Assembly: GCF_001620265.1 (NCBI RefSeq) | Contig: NZ_CP012661.1 | Span: 2,728,001-2,792,000 of the forward strand | Direction of reading: 5' to 3' | Source: Frigidibacter mobilis | GTDB lineage: Bacteria > Pseudomonadota > Alphaproteobacteria > Rhodobacterales > Rhodobacteraceae | DNA length: 64,000 nt | Part shown: in pieces, positions 53,708-62,336 of the stretch | How the letters are laid out: each line of letters starts with the position of its first letter | How positions within the stretch are numbered: position 1 is the stretch's first letter | Program-made: the position numbers and the translations under genes | The notes under the pieces: generated by a model | What the model was told of the DNA's origin: nothing | Seen by the model: the letters and a program-made list of their open reading frames with translations, nothing else | The model's database searches: none

Positions 53708-54194
53708 AAGCAGGATCAACGAACCCGGACCCAAGACTGCCGGGACCGAGACCGAAAAGCCCAAGGCCCCGGAAACCGCGTTGGCCCGTCCCGCGTCGGA
53801 TTACACCCCGCCAAGTGCTCCCAAGCCCAAGCCCGCCCCTTCGATCCTGTCCTCGGACCTGTTGGTGACCGGCAATATCAAGACCAGCGGCGATATCCAG
53901 ATCGAAGGCACGGTAGAGGGCGATATCCGCGCCCATCTGCTGACGGTCGGCGAAAGCGCCACCATCCGCGGCGAAATCGTTGCCGATGACATCGTGGTCA
54001 ATGGCCGCGTCATCGGCCGGGTGCGCGGGCTCAAGGTGCGGCTAACCTCCTCGGCGCGGGTCGAGGGTGACATCATCCACAAGACCATCGCCATCGAAAG
54101 CGGCGCACATTTCGAGGGCTCGGTGCAGCGGCAGGACGATCCGCTCGCCAATGGCGTGCCCCCGAAGCTGGCCCCGCCGGTTCCGCAGGAATAA
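53697..54194 (+). CDS. bacA: bactofilin
   Basis: A 165-residue bactofilin (DUF583). The core (about 50-140) is a right-handed beta-helix of short repeats: ILSSDLLVTGNIKTSGDIQI, EGTVEGDIRAHLLTVGESATIRGEIVADDIVV, NGRVIGRVRGLKVRLTSSARVEGDIIHKT. Disordered Pro/Lys-rich ends flank it. Bactofilins polymerise without nucleotide and recruit wall enzymes. The gene begins inside the M23 peptidase gene, so the two are co-translated, and a U-tailed terminator follows. Confidence 0.92.
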   Translation: MFSKSRINEPGPKTAGTETEKPKAPETALARPASDYTPPSAPKPKPAPSILSSDLLVTGNIKTSGDIQIEGTVEGDIRAHLLTVGESATIRGEIVADDIVVNGRVIGRVRGLKVRLTSSARVEGDIIHKTIAIESGAHFEGSVQRQDDPLANGVPPKLAPPVPQE

Positions 54195-54231
54195 GTATGG
54201 CGGGCCGCAGGGTCCAGCCTAAGCATTCAGG

Positions 54232-54259
54232 GGGCGGTGCCGGTGGGCGCCGCCCTTTT
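54232..54259 (+). terminator. Rho-independent terminator after the bactofilin gene
   Basis: GGGCGGTGCC-GGTG-GGCGCCGCCC (one T-G wobble) makes a 10-bp stem with a four-base loop, followed by TTTT. It lies 38 bases after the bactofilin stop. Confidence 0.8.
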
Positions 54260-54286
54260 CCGTGACCGCTGACGGAGCGCGCCCGC

Positions 54287-54925
54287 ATGTTGAAACTCGA
54301 CCACCTGACCGTGATCGCGCCGACGCTGGCCGAAGGGGCCCTGCATGTCCGGGACTGCCTCGGCCTCGAGGTGCCGTTCGGCAGCCGGCATGACTATATG
54401 GGCACCCACAATCACCGGCTGCAGCTTGGCGGTTCGGTCTATCTGGAGATTGTCGCCCTCGACCCCGAAGGCACGGCGCCGGGCCGGGCCCGCTGGTTCG
54501 GGCTGGATGACCAGGCGCAGGTAAGGGCGGACTGGGATGCTGGCCGCCGCCTGCGCGGCTGGGTGGCCAATAGCCGGGCCCTCGATGCCGTGCTGGCCGC
54601 ACAGGGGGCGATCTTCGGCGACAGGGTCGATCTGCCGGCGACGGACCCGGCCTTCTCGTTCACCATCCCCAAGGATGGCGCGCTGCCTCTGGACGGGGCC
54701 GCCCCCTCGATCATCGACCACCGCGGCGACTGCGGCTACATCGCCACGATCCCGGATCTGGGCGCGCGGCTGGTGTCGTTCACGCTGGAGCACCCGGACC
54801 CGGCCCGCATCATGGCGCTGTTCCGAACGCTGGAAATAGACCGGCCTCCGGCCGTCATCCCCGGCCCCCAACTCCGATACGGGGCGCGGATCGACACCCC
54901 GGCCGGGGTCAAGACGCTGACCTGA
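54287..54925 (+). CDS. VOC/glyoxalase-like family protein
   Basis: A 212-residue protein of the glyoxalase-like (VOC) superfamily. It opens MLKLDHLTVIAPTLAEGALHV, carries HNHRLQLGGSVYLEIVAL, and has a second half with YIATIPDLGARLVSF and LEHPDPARIMALF. Histidine (first strand) and glutamate (LEIVAL) are placed as metal ligands in the fold, so a metal-dependent activity is possible. Substrate unknown. It stands alone, with a hairpin before and a convergent Hint gene after. Confidence 0.78.
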   Translation: MLKLDHLTVIAPTLAEGALHVRDCLGLEVPFGSRHDYMGTHNHRLQLGGSVYLEIVALDPEGTAPGRARWFGLDDQAQVRADWDAGRRLRGWVANSRALDAVLAAQGAIFGDRVDLPATDPAFSFTIPKDGALPLDGAAPSIIDHRGDCGYIATIPDLGARLVSFTLEHPDPARIMALFRTLEIDRPPAVIPGPQLRYGARIDTPAGVKTLT

Positions 54926-54982
54926 CTCTTCGCCGGCCGGGGCTTCCCGCCCCCCCTGTGAGGTGGACGGCGCCAGACCCGC

Positions 54983-56095
54983 TCAGGCCTGCGCCAGCAG
55001 CTCGCGCTTGCCTTCCGCATGGCGCCGGGCCAGCGTCCGCGCCCGGCGGCCGGGCACCAGGTCCCGCGCCGGCTCGGGCGGCGCCATGTCGGGGAACAGT
55101 GCCGCGATCTCGGCCCGCCCCTCGGGATCGAGGGCGTAGAGCGCCTGCTCGCCGGTATAGAGGCTTTCCGAGGGCGCGCCTTCGGCAAACAATACCTCGT
55201 GGCGGTCGCACAGGATATGCCAGTACTCAACCGGCGCGGCCCCGGTGCAGGGCTCGATGCCCGGCAGGCCGGCAAGGTGCTTGGCCGCCACCATCACCTC
55301 AGCCCCGCCGAACATCCGCTGCGCGATCGGCGAGCGCACCAACATCCGGTGCTGTGGCGAGACCAGCAGCTCACGCAGCGGCAGGCCCTGCCCCATTGCG
55401 CCCGCCCCGATACGCACCGGCTGCAGCGCCGGATTGGCGATCATGTCCATCACGCCCAGCTGGTGACGGCCGATCCAGCGGATGGGCTGGGGCCCGTGGT
55501 CCAGCGTGTTGACCATGTCGCCGGGCACCAGCGTCTCGATCGCGCGCGGGCCGGTCGGCGTGCCGATCAGGGTGCCCGCGGCGTAGCAGGTCACGAAATT
55601 GATGACCGAGCGGTCGGCCTGCATGCCCGAATAGTTAACATCAACGATACTGGTAAAGGTGATGGATTGTATCTGCTTGGCCGACAGCGCCGCGTTGGTG
55701 TCGGTGCCGGCCTGCTTCGACGGCATGATGTAGAGATCGCCATTAGACATCTGCACCAGAACGAAGGGCAGATCCTTGGCGGAGACGGTGCCGTCGTTAT
55801 AGGTGATGTAACCCAGGAAAATGGCCGTGCCGTCCATCGTATAGGTGACGGGGCCAGAGCCGTTGTCGATGATGGCTTGATCGTTGCTTTTGGAGTTGTT
55901 CATGTCGAGGATGTCGGCATATCCGCCGCGGTCCACCGACGTGAACGACACCCAGTTCCCGGCAAGCGCATTGCCCTTGGCACCGAATGTGGCCTTTGCA
56001 AAGTCATTGCCGCCCTCGGCGGTATCGTTCCCCTCGACCGGATCGAGCTGGGTAGCCGAGTTACCCACGTAGAGTGCTTTGAATGTAAGTGCCAA
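54983..56095 (-). CDS. stand-alone Hint-domain protein
   Basis: A 370-residue protein. The C-terminal half is a Hedgehog/intein (Hint) domain beginning at Cys170, FVTCYAAGTLIGTPTGPRAIETLVPGDMV, with VSPQHRMLV later (the TxxH-like histidine block) and VEYWHILCDRHEVLFAEG. Such domains self-cleave or act as autocatalytic processing modules. The N-terminal 169 residues are Asn/Asp/Gly-rich and beta-like (GNDTAEGGNDFAKATFGAKG, AIFLGYITYNDGTVSAKDL), have no signal peptide and no recognised family. This layout is frequent in Rhodobacteraceae; the role is unknown. The upstream 298 bp is relatively AT-rich and may hold its promoter. Confidence 0.82.
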   Translation of the reverse strand: MALTFKALYVGNSATQLDPVEGNDTAEGGNDFAKATFGAKGNALAGNWVSFTSVDRGGYADILDMNNSKSNDQAIIDNGSGPVTYTMDGTAIFLGYITYNDGTVSAKDLPFVLVQMSNGDLYIMPSKQAGTDTNAALSAKQIQSITFTSIVDVNYSGMQADRSVINFVTCYAAGTLIGTPTGPRAIETLVPGDMVNTLDHGPQPIRWIGRHQLGVMDMIANPALQPVRIGAGAMGQGLPLRELLVSPQHRMLVRSPIAQRMFGGAEVMVAAKHLAGLPGIEPCTGAAPVEYWHILCDRHEVLFAEGAPSESLYTGEQALYALDPEGRAEIAALFPDMAPPEPARDLVPGRRARTLARRHAEGKRELLAQA

Positions 56096-56393
56096 GCCAA
56101 CACCTTTCCGATCTGACTACGATTCTGACGAGTCATGAACCGCAACCTATTGCTTATCAGCCGGTCTTTGATTTTTTGTTGCGGCAAGAATGCGGCAGGA
56201 TTCGGGCGACAAAACAGCATATCATGACAAGTGTAGCCACCTGCCTTGCCGCGTCCGGGCGTGCGTGCGTGGAAATCTCCAGAACTTGCCGCTGCGGGCC
56301 CCTTGCAGGGCCACACCGCTCCACCGCCAATCCTCGATCAGGCTTCAGGAAAGGATCTGAACAGAACTGCCAGCGCCGCGCCGACCTGCCCGA
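56096..56393. other. AT-rich spacer upstream of the Hint gene
   Basis: This gap between two minus-strand genes is less GC-rich than its surroundings. It contains TTTGATTTTTTGTTGCGGCA (about 56165-56184) and is the likely promoter zone for the Hint gene. No ORF is convincing here. Confidence 0.4.
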
Positions 56394-57191
56394 TCACTCC
56401 GCCAGCAGACGCCGATACATGTGCCAGGTCGCATGTCCCAGCACCGGCAGCACCACGAACAGGCCCAGGAACATCGGCAGCATCGCCGCGAACAGCAGCA
56501 CCGCGATGACCCCGCCCCAGACCGCCATCACCACCGCGTTCGCCGTCACCGCCTGCACGCTACGGATCATCGCCGAGACGAAATCCACCTCGCGTTCCAG
56601 CAGCATCGGCAAGCCGCCGGCGGTGACCGCGAACAGCACCGTGGCAAAAACCGCGCCGACCGCGCTGCCGACCGCCAGCATGACAAGGCCATTGCCGGTC
56701 CACAGCACCTCGAAGGACGAGGACACGTTGGTCATCGCCGACAGGCCCATGAACAGCGCAAAGATGGTGTGGGCGACGAAGACCCAGAACATGAACATCA
56801 GCAAGATCAGCATTGCCATCGAGGGCACCTGCCGCTGTCGCTGCGCAAACACCACCCCCAACACGCCGCGCCAGTCCAGCGCCTGCCCGGCCTCCAGCCT
56901 CCGGCTGACCTCGTAAAGCCCGGTCGCGGCGAAGGGCGCCAACAGCGGGAAGCCGACAAAGACCGGGATCAGCCACCATTCCGCCCCGGCTGCGGCATAG
57001 ACCTGCCACATCACCACGCCGCCCAGCACATAGACCGCCGAGAAGAACAGCCCGTAAAGCGGCGCGCGGGTGAAATCCCGCCAGCCCGCCGCCAGCACCG
57101 CGCCGATATCGGCCAGCCGCACCTCTTGCACCTCGGGCAGCGGCGAGGCCCCTGCCGACACCTCCACATTCATGTCACCTTGCACCATCAC
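56394..57191 (-). CDS. DUF2189 family membrane protein
   Basis: A 265-residue protein with about six transmembrane helices. After a short soluble start (VRLADIGAVLAAGWRDFTRAPLYGLFFSAVYVLGG) it follows the DUF2189 pattern: LEAGQALDWRGVLGVVFAQR, then MLILLMFMFWVFVAHTIFALFMG and MIRSVQAVTANAVVMAVWG. Family function is unknown. An alternative start is at residue 7 (MNVEVSAG). Divergent from the exporter gene across 130 bases. Confidence 0.82.
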   Translation of the reverse strand: MMVQGDMNVEVSAGASPLPEVQEVRLADIGAVLAAGWRDFTRAPLYGLFFSAVYVLGGVVMWQVYAAAGAEWWLIPVFVGFPLLAPFAATGLYEVSRRLEAGQALDWRGVLGVVFAQRQRQVPSMAMLILLMFMFWVFVAHTIFALFMGLSAMTNVSSSFEVLWTGNGLVMLAVGSAVGAVFATVLFAVTAGGLPMLLEREVDFVSAMIRSVQAVTANAVVMAVWGGVIAVLLFAAMLPMFLGLFVVLPVLGHATWHMYRRLLAE

Positions 57192-57321
57192 TCCGCCCTC
57201 CCCTGCGGTCAGGTCAGGCTACGCACGAGACCCGATTCCCCGCAAGCACGGCACCACGGGATTTTGCCGAGGCACGCCGCCCGCCGTGGACAAGCCCCGC
57301 GCAAGCGCATAGCGATGCGCC

Positions 57322-58527
57322 ATGACCCGCGCGCGCTTCCTGAACCGGCACACCCCGCCCCATATCGCCACCCTGGTCCTGCTCTCGGGCCTGGGGGCGC
57401 TGACGATGAACATCTTCCTGCCCTCGCTGCCCGGGATGGCCCGCGATTTCGGGGTGGAGTACGGCGTGATGCAGCTGTCGGTTTCCGCCTATCTGGCGGT
57501 GTCGGCCGTGGTGCAGCTTGTGATCGGCCCCGTATCCGACCGGCTCGGCCGCCGCCCGGTGATCCTCGCCGCGCTGTCGGTCTTCATCCTGGCCACGCTT
57601 GGCACGCTGCTGGCACCGACAGCGGCGGTGTTCCTCGGCTTTCGGATGATGCAGGCCGCCGTCGTCACCGGGCTGGTGCTCAGCCGGGCGGTGGTGCGCG
57701 ACATGGTGCCGGGGCCGCAGGCCGCCTCGATGATCGGCTATGTCACGATGGGCATGTCGCTGGCGCCGATGCTGGGGCCGATTGCGGGCGGCGCCCTGGA
57801 CGAGGCCTTTGGCTGGCGCGCGAATTTCGTGGCGCTCGGCCTTGCCGGGCTGCTGGTGCTGGCGCTGGTCTGGGCCGATCTGGGGGAAACCGGGCAGCGC
57901 GGCAGCGGCAGCCTGGCCGATCAGGCCCGTCATTATCCCGAACTGCTGGGCTCGCGCCGGTTCTGGGGCTATGCGCTGGCGGCGACCACCTCGTCGGGCG
58001 CGTTCTTCGCCTATATCGGCGGCGCGCCCTTCGTGGGTGCCGAAGTGTTCCATCTGAGCCCCTCTGCCGTCGGCTATTACTTCGCCGCGCCCGCCATCGG
58101 CTATGCCTTGGGCAACTTCCTGTCGGGCCGCTATTCGGTGCGCCGCGGAATGGAACCGATGGTGCTGGCCGGTGCCATCGTCTCGACCCTGCCGCTGGGG
58201 GCGGCGCTGGCGCTGGATCTGGCCGGGCTCAGCCACCCGATGACCTTCTTCCCCTTCGTGGGCCTCATGGCGCTTGGCAACGGGCTGCTGCTGCCCAACG
58301 CCAATGCCGGGATGATGTCGGTCCGCCCAGAGCTGGCCGGCACCGCCTCGGGCCTTGGCGGCACCATGACCATCGGTGGCGGCGCGGCGCTGGCCGCCCT
58401 GGCCGGCGCGCTGCTGAGCGTGGAAAGCGGCGCGACCCCGCTGCTGATGCTGATGCTGATATCCTCTGCCGCGTCGATCCCCTCGATCCTGTGGGTGATG
58501 CGCCGGCGGAAGTCGCTGGGGATCTGA
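57322..58527 (+). CDS. Bcr/CflA-type multidrug efflux MFS transporter
   Basis: A 401-residue major-facilitator exporter with twelve helices, of the Bcr/CflA drug:H+ antiporter type. Typical features are NIFLPSLPGMARDFGVEYG early on, the motif VIGPVSDRLGRRPVIL between helices 2 and 3, SRAVVRDMVPGPQAASMIGYVTMGMSLAPMLGPIAGG across helices 4-5, and FTYIGGAPF-like FAYIGGAPFVGAEVF in the second half. Substrate unknown. It precedes the ScfR regulator on the same strand with a 93-base gap. Confidence 0.87.
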   Translation: MTRARFLNRHTPPHIATLVLLSGLGALTMNIFLPSLPGMARDFGVEYGVMQLSVSAYLAVSAVVQLVIGPVSDRLGRRPVILAALSVFILATLGTLLAPTAAVFLGFRMMQAAVVTGLVLSRAVVRDMVPGPQAASMIGYVTMGMSLAPMLGPIAGGALDEAFGWRANFVALGLAGLLVLALVWADLGETGQRGSGSLADQARHYPELLGSRRFWGYALAATTSSGAFFAYIGGAPFVGAEVFHLSPSAVGYYFAAPAIGYALGNFLSGRYSVRRGMEPMVLAGAIVSTLPLGAALALDLAGLSHPMTFFPFVGLMALGNGLLLPNANAGMMSVRPELAGTASGLGGTMTIGGGAALAALAGALLSVESGATPLLMLMLISSAASIPSILWVMRRRKSLGI

Positions 58528-58574
58528 CCCGCCCCGCGCTGTCATGCCGCTGCCGGCAGGCTTGCGGGACCGGG

Positions 58575-58603
58575 TTTGCAAAAGCTATGACTCGCTTCGC
58601 AAA
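58575..58603. promoter_or_regulatory. candidate ScfR operator (TTTGCAAA / TTCGCAAA)
   Basis: TTTGCAAA at 58575-58582 and TTCGCAAA at 58596-58603 lie 13 bases apart, 17 bases before the regulator start. PccR of Rhodobacter sphaeroides, an ScfR protein, binds paired TTTGCAAA motifs at its own and its target promoter, and RamB of corynebacteria uses a similar half-site. The reported PccR spacing is 4 bases, so this differs. The flanks also form an imperfect inverted repeat (TTTGCAAAAGC ... GCTTCGCAAA). Autoregulation is inferred. Confidence 0.6.
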
Positions 58604-58620
58604 CTCCGGGGGGACACGGA

Positions 58621-60015
58621 ATGGCGACACAGAAACTCTATGCCGGACTGAAGCTGCGCGAGACCCGGGGACGGCTAGGCCTGACGCAGAAGATCTTTGC
58701 AGAACGGCTGGGGGTGTCGCTGCCATACCTGAACCAGATGGAGAACAATCACCGCCCGGTCTCGGCCGGGGTGGTGCTGGCACTGGCGGGGGAATTCGGG
58801 CTCGACGTGACCGAACTGTCCACCGGCGATGCCGAGCGGCTGGTCAGTGACATGCGCGAGGCGCTGGCCGATCCGGTCTTTGCCGATGCCACGCCGCCGC
58901 TGGCCGATCTGCGGCTGGCGGCCTCCAACGCCCCGGCCCTGGCGCGGGCGTTTCTGGAGCTGCACCGCGCGTATCGGCAGACCCATGAGCGCCTCGCCTC
59001 CCTGGATGATGCGCTTGGGCGCGACGATGCGGCAGCCCTGACCAGCCCCTGGGAAGAGGTGCGCGACTTCTTTCACTATTGCGACAACTATCTGGACGCG
59101 GTGGATCGCGCCGCCGAACGGTTTTCCTGCCCGGATGGCAAGAGGTTGGACCCTATAGCTCATGCAGCGGACCTGCTGCGGTCCCGTGGCATCGAATTGC
59201 AGTTCTGCGATATCGACGCGCTTCGCTCGCAGGCCGGCCACCGGCTGCTGATCTCGACCCGCGCCGCGACCGCCACGCAGCGCTTTCAGGTGCTGCACCA
59301 GCTCGCCCTGACCACGCAGAACGACCTGCTGGAGGCGACGCTGGACCTTGGCCGCTTCCAGTCCGAAACCTCGCGCGCCATCGCCAAGATCGGCCTTGCC
59401 AACTACTTCGCCGGCGCCGCGCTGCTGCCCTACCGCGCCTTCCTGGAAGCGGCGCAAGAGGCCCGGCACGATCTGGAGCGGCTGGCCGACCAGTTCGGCG
59501 CCTCGATCGAGCAGGTGGCGCATCGCCTCTCTACCCTTCAGCGCCCCGGCGCCAAGGGCATCCCCTTCTACTTCGTGCGCGTCGATCAGGCCGGCACCAT
59601 CACCAAGCGCCATTCGGCAACGCGCCTGCAATTTGCCCGCTTCGGCGGCGCCTGCCCGCTGTGGAACGTGCACCAGGCTTTTGAAACGCCCGGCCGGTTC
59701 CTGCGCCAGCTGGCCGAAACGCCGGACGGGGTGCGCTATCTCAGCCTCGCGCGCGATGTGTCCAAGCCGGGCGGCTCGTTCCACGCGCCGATCCGCCGCT
59801 ATGCCATCGGCCTTGGCTGCGAGGTCAGCCATGCCGCGCAGGTGGTCTATGCCGACGATCTGGATCCGTCGAACCCCCGCGCCTATCAACCCATCGGCAT
59901 TTCGTGCCGGATCTGCGAGCGCAGGGACTGCCACCAGCGGTCCGTGCCGCCGCTGGAGCGGCGGCTGCGCGTCGATCCCGACCGGCGCGGGCTGCTGCCG
60001 TATGAAATTGCCTGA
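58621..60015 (+). CDS. ScfR-type short-chain fatty acyl-CoA regulator (XRE/Cro HTH)
   Basis: A 464-residue regulator. Residues about 8-65 form the XRE helix-turn-helix (LRETRGRLGLTQKIFAERLGVSLPYLNQMENNHRPVS). The middle holds an IrrE-like region (AIAKIGLANYFAGAALLPYRAFLEAAQE), and the C-terminus has the cysteine cluster GISCRICERRDCHQR seen in ScfR proteins such as PccR and RamB. These sense acyl-CoAs and control propionyl-CoA or glyoxylate metabolism. No pcc, icl or ccr gene is adjacent, so the target is elsewhere. Candidate autoregulatory motifs lie just upstream. The ATG has GGGGGGACACGG before it. Confidence 0.85.
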   Translation: MATQKLYAGLKLRETRGRLGLTQKIFAERLGVSLPYLNQMENNHRPVSAGVVLALAGEFGLDVTELSTGDAERLVSDMREALADPVFADATPPLADLRLAASNAPALARAFLELHRAYRQTHERLASLDDALGRDDAAALTSPWEEVRDFFHYCDNYLDAVDRAAERFSCPDGKRLDPIAHAADLLRSRGIELQFCDIDALRSQAGHRLLISTRAATATQRFQVLHQLALTTQNDLLEATLDLGRFQSETSRAIAKIGLANYFAGAALLPYRAFLEAAQEARHDLERLADQFGASIEQVAHRLSTLQRPGAKGIPFYFVRVDQAGTITKRHSATRLQFARFGGACPLWNVHQAFETPGRFLRQLAETPDGVRYLSLARDVSKPGGSFHAPIRRYAIGLGCEVSHAAQVVYADDLDPSNPRAYQPIGISCRICERRDCHQRSVPPLERRLRVDPDRRGLLPYEIA

Positions 60016-60022
60016 ACACGAA

Positions 60023-60046
60023 GGGCCCCGGATCGCTCCGGGGCCC
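60023..60046. terminator. strong bidirectional terminator after the ScfR gene
   Basis: GGGCCCCGGA-TCGC-TCCGGGGCCC is a perfect 10-bp stem with a four-base loop, 8 bases past the stop, between convergent genes. Confidence 0.75.
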
Positions 60047-60067
60047 CATGCGTTCAGCGGCGGCAGC

Positions 60068-60307
60068 TCAGGCCTTGGCCAGCATCCGCGCCAGTTCATC
60101 CTTCAAGGCCGCGCGCTTCTTGCGCATCTCGACCTCGGCCAGCTGCTCCACTGGCTCGACCTTGGTTTCGGCGCGGTGCACGTCGCGGTTGATCTCGTGG
60201 TATTCCTCAAGGATCCGCGCGAAATGCGCGTCCGAGGCTTTCAGCATATGGATCTTTTCGGCGTCGCCCGGAAAATCCTCATAGATATCATGGGGGGTGT
60301 TCGACAC
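60068..60307 (-). CDS. DUF465 (YdcH-like) family protein
   Basis: A 79-residue, charged, coiled-coil protein. FPGDAEKIHMLKASDAHFARILEEYHEINRDVHRAE and LRKKRAALKDEL-like MRKKRAALKDELARML are the standard DUF465 blocks. Function unknown; such small helical proteins are widespread in proteobacteria. The start ATG has GGGAGA upstream on the minus strand. Confidence 0.85.
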   Translation of the reverse strand: MSNTPHDIYEDFPGDAEKIHMLKASDAHFARILEEYHEINRDVHRAETKVEPVEQLAEVEMRKKRAALKDELARMLAKA

Positions 60308-60396
60308 GGATCTCTCCCTTTTTTCCTGTGTTGTCCGACTTCAGGCCTAACCCGCCGGGCCCGCGGCCGCCTTGACCCGTATCAAGTCGGAAGCCG

Positions 60397-61056
60397 TCAG
60401 CCGCCGGCCCGGCGCCACCCGGCCGCCCGCGCTTCGGACTCGGAGCAGAACCAGCGCTCGCCCGCACCGGTGTCGATGCGGGTCTCGGCCCAGCTTCGGC
60501 TGCCCGGCATGTGATAGATCCGCCCGCCGGACGAGATATTGCCCTTGATCTGGCACGCCCCGGGCGCCGCCTGCGCCGGCGCCCGGCCTGCGGCGCGCAC
60601 CTGGTCGGGCCGCTCCGCCTCGCCATCCCACAGCCCGATCCCGGCAATCGCCGCGCGCTTTTCGGCATCGACATAGTTCAGCGAATACTGCCGGTAGGCA
60701 AAGGCCGCGCCCTGCGCCACCATCTGCGCGGCCACGTCACCGCCCGCGCCGGTACAGGTGGCAACCAGCCTTCCATAACGGTCCTGCTCGCGCCCCTCGC
60801 AGCTGAGCCCACCCCGCGCCAGCCCCGCCAGCACATCGCGCGACCAGACCCCGCAGGCCCAGGCCCGGCCATTGCGGGTGCAGCTTTGCGACATCTCGGG
60901 AGCGTCGATACCGTAGAGGCGAACCTTGACCCCGGCAACCTCGACCGTGTCGCCGTCAATGATCCTTGCCTTGCCCGAGACGGTCTGCGCAGTGACTGGC
61001 CCCGCCAGGCAGCAGACCATCAGGGTGAGACCAAAAAGTGAACGAAGTGTTAACAT
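60397..61056 (-). CDS. secreted thermonuclease-family (SNase) protein
   Basis: A 219-residue protein. A signal peptide (MLTLRSLFGLTLMVCCLAGPVTA) precedes an SNase fold with RIIDGDTVEVAGVKVRLYGIDAPE (calcium and catalytic Asp, then Arg) and EQDRYGRLVATC (second Arg). The C-terminal segment GNISSGGRIYHMPGSRSWAETRI and RWFCSESEARAAGW is a small added domain often joined to these nucleases. It is a presumed periplasmic or extracellular nuclease. The chosen ATG gives the signal peptide; a longer frame adds residues that do not fit. It is divergent from pabB. Confidence 0.85.
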   Translation of the reverse strand: MLTLRSLFGLTLMVCCLAGPVTAQTVSGKARIIDGDTVEVAGVKVRLYGIDAPEMSQSCTRNGRAWACGVWSRDVLAGLARGGLSCEGREQDRYGRLVATCTGAGGDVAAQMVAQGAAFAYRQYSLNYVDAEKRAAIAGIGLWDGEAERPDQVRAAGRAPAQAAPGACQIKGNISSGGRIYHMPGSRSWAETRIDTGAGERWFCSESEARAAGWRRAGG

Positions 61057-61212
61057 GCCCCCTTCTGCCAGCCCCGCCCCGGCAGGGCAAGCGCTTGTGG
61101 CCAGCATGGTGAAGGCCGCCTAACCCCTCGGCCAAGACCTGCTTGCGCCGCCCGCCCGCATCGGGGATGGTCGGGTCCACCGCGCCCGGATGCGCGGGTC
61201 CGAAGGCACCAG

Positions 61213-62336
61213 ATGATCCTGCTCCAGAATGGCCCCGGCGGCCGCCCCGCCCTGTTCGACGCGCCCCGCGCCGTGATCCGTGCAGGCAGCGCGGCCGAGG
61301 TCGCGCCGGCGCTGGCGCAGGCACAGGCGGCGCTTGCCGTGGGCCACTGGGTCGCGGGATGCTGGCCTATGAGGCGGGCCATGCGCTGGAGCCGGCGCTG
61401 GCGGGGCTGCAGCGGACGGGCACCGGCCCGCTGGTGCATCTTGGCATCTATGATGCGCCGCAAGAGGCGACCGGAACCCTCGCCCGCGCGCAGACCGAGG
61501 CGGCGGGCGCAGGGCTGACGGCGCCGGTCCCCACCCTGCCCCGCGCCGCCCATGCCGCCGCCATCGCCCGCGCGCTGGAGCTGATCCGCGCGGGCGATTG
61601 CTATCAGGTCAACCTGACCTTCCCGCTGACCGCCACGGCCCGGGGCACGCCGCTTGGCCTTTACGCCGCGCTCTCGCGGGTGCAACCGGTCGGCCATGGC
61701 GCGGTGGTCGCGCTGCCGGACGCGCCGGCGCTGGTCTCGCTCTCGCCGGAGTCGTTCTTCGCCACCGATGCGGCGGGCGGCATCACCGTGCGTCCGATGA
61801 AGGGCACAAGGCCCCGCCACCCCGATCCCGCGCAGGACGCCGCCCTTGCCGCCGATCTGCGCGCCGCCGTGAAGGACCGGGCCGAGAACCTGATGATCGT
61901 CGACCTGATGCGCAACGACCTGTCGCGGATCTGCCGCGTGGGCTCGGTCAAGGTGCCGCGGCTTTTCGATGTGGAGAGCTACGCCACCGTGCATCAGATG
62001 GTGTCCGAGGTGCGGGGCCAGCTGCTGCCCGGCACCGGCTTGGCGGGTATCCTGCGCGCGATCTTCCCCTGCGGCTCGATCACCGGCGCGCCGAAGATCC
62101 GGGCGATGCAGATCCTGCATGAGCTGGAGCCTGCGCCGCGCGGCGCCTATTGCGGGGCGATCGGCTGGGCCGGGCCGGATGGCGCCTCGGCCTTCAACGT
62201 GGCGATCCGCACGCTGACGCTGTGCCCCGGCGGCGCGGTCACGCTGAACGTGGGCGGCGGTGTGGTGGCGGACAGCACCGCGGATGGCGAATGGGAGGAG
62301 GCGCTGTGGAAAGCCCGTTTCGCGCGAGTGAGCTGA
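61213..62336 (+). CDS. pabB: aminodeoxychorismate synthase component I, frame broken once
   Basis: PabB aminates chorismate for folate synthesis. The frame from 61213 reads MILLQNGPGGRPALFDAPRA to GHWVAG. At 61356-61358 one G seems missing, and the next frame continues MLAYEAGHALEPAL through AGDCYQVNLTFPL, SLSPESFF, RPMKGTRPRH, DRAENLMIVDLMRNDLSRI, GSITGAPKIRAMQIL and [10 protein letters not shown]. These include the chorismate-binding lysine and glutamates. Restored length is about 374 residues, slightly shorter than E. coli PabB (compact alphaproteobacterial type). The stop overlaps the pabC start by 31 bases. Confidence 0.85.
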
